Origin: Bordetella genomosp. 13
GTDB lineage: Bacteria; Pseudomonadota; Gammaproteobacteria; Burkholderiales; Burkholderiaceae_B
NCBI RefSeq assembly: GCF_007679965.1
Contig: NZ_VEHL01000001.1
Coordinates: 930,001-994,000, forward strand
Length of the DNA: 64,000 nucleotides
Direction: 5' to 3'
Positions 63,878 through 64,000 of the stretch are shown here, in pieces. The first letter of the stretch is position 1, and each line of letters begins with the position of its first letter. Made by a program: the position numbers and the translations under genes. The notes beneath the pieces were generated by a model. The model did not search any database. It was not told the origin of the DNA and saw nothing but the letters and a program-made list of their open reading frames with translations.

Positions 63878-64000
63878 AAGTCTGTTTGGTGCAAATGAAT
63901 TCGGTCGCGGACAAGCGCCGCAACGTCGATGAGGCCGACCGCCTGGCGCGCGAGGCCATCAGCAGCGATGGCGCGCGTTTCGTCAGCTTTCCCGAGCACT
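63874..64000 (+). CDS. Nitrilase/carbon-nitrogen hydrolase family protein, cut by window edge
   Basis: The first 42 residues of a protein that continues beyond the window. KVCLVQMNSVADKRRNVDEA and the strand FVSFPEH are the opening of the carbon-nitrogen hydrolase fold; the Glu of FPE is the first residue of the Glu-Lys-Cys catalytic triad. Such enzymes hydrolyse nitriles, amides or carbamoyl groups. The ATG at 63874 overlaps the LysR stop (ATGA). Together with the dioxygenase it suggests stepwise breakdown of a nitrogenous compound. Confidence 0.85.
   Translation, partial: MKVCLVQMNSVADKRRNVDEADRLAREAISSDGARFVSFPEH

Overview
The window is GC-rich, gene-dense DNA (no gene-free gap exceeds about 290 bases) from a Gram-negative betaproteobacterium, most likely Alcaligenaceae (Bordetella/Achromobacter type). 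The evidence is two orphan periplasmic Bug-type (TctC-like) receptors sitting beside LysR regulators, six LysR regulators in 64 kb, and an opgGH periplasmic-glucan operon. No rRNA, tRNA, CRISPR array, insertion sequence, phage gene or replication origin was recognised. The placement is by gene content and style only, not by a marker gene.

Layout. 1-5.6 kb: a catabolic cluster on the minus strand (edge-truncated 2-hydroxyacid dehydrogenase, enolase-superfamily dehydratase, Bug receptor, LysR), a 14-bp tandem repeat, then a 14-TM-type MFS exporter. 5.7-8.3 kb: a Gly-tailed membrane protein, a GAF-GGDEF diguanylate cyclase and a BON-domain protein. 8.4-12.7 kb: a five-gene stressosome operon, rsbR-rsbS-rsbT-(ATPase/PP2C fusion)-(RsbT-like/histidine kinase/receiver fusion). 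12.8-19.2 kb: MFS/LysR divergent pair, thioesterase, AlkA-like glycosylase, EAL protein, small conserved hypothetical. 19.2-31 kb: glycogen phosphorylase and two very large signalling proteins transcribed divergently (CheB-CheR-PAS-kinase-receiver, 1382 aa; double-kinase triple-receiver protein, 1649 aa), then a coupled acetyltransferase. 31.6-34.6 kb: XRE-cupin regulator with an acetyltransferase, and a MarR/Bcr-type efflux pair. 34.6-40.6 kb: a second-type enolase with a divergent LysR, and a LysR/Bug/amidase cluster. 40.6-44.8 kb: a response regulator with an EAL domain overlapping a membrane histidine kinase. 45-53 kb: opgG-opgH-TPR operon, a membrane protein and a Na/Pi-cotransporter relative. 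53-64 kb: MFS-LysR-nitronate monooxygenase operon; GntR regulator divergent from an SDR-acyl-CoA dehydrogenase-kinase operon resembling 4-hydroxyacid catabolism; a membrane metallophosphoesterase; and a translationally coupled TauD-LysR-nitrilase operon that runs off the end.

How the parts work together. The strongest theme is environmental sensing and second messengers: a stressosome whose output ends in a phosphorelay protein rather than a visible sigma factor, one likely active diguanylate cyclase, two likely active c-di-GMP phosphodiesterases, and three further kinases. The second theme is scavenging of organic acids, amides, nitro compounds and hydroxyacids, each cluster with its own adjacent regulator. 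Several intergenic regions carry clean inverted repeats that look like operators; these are listed individually. The most noteworthy system is the stressosome operon at 8401-12716.
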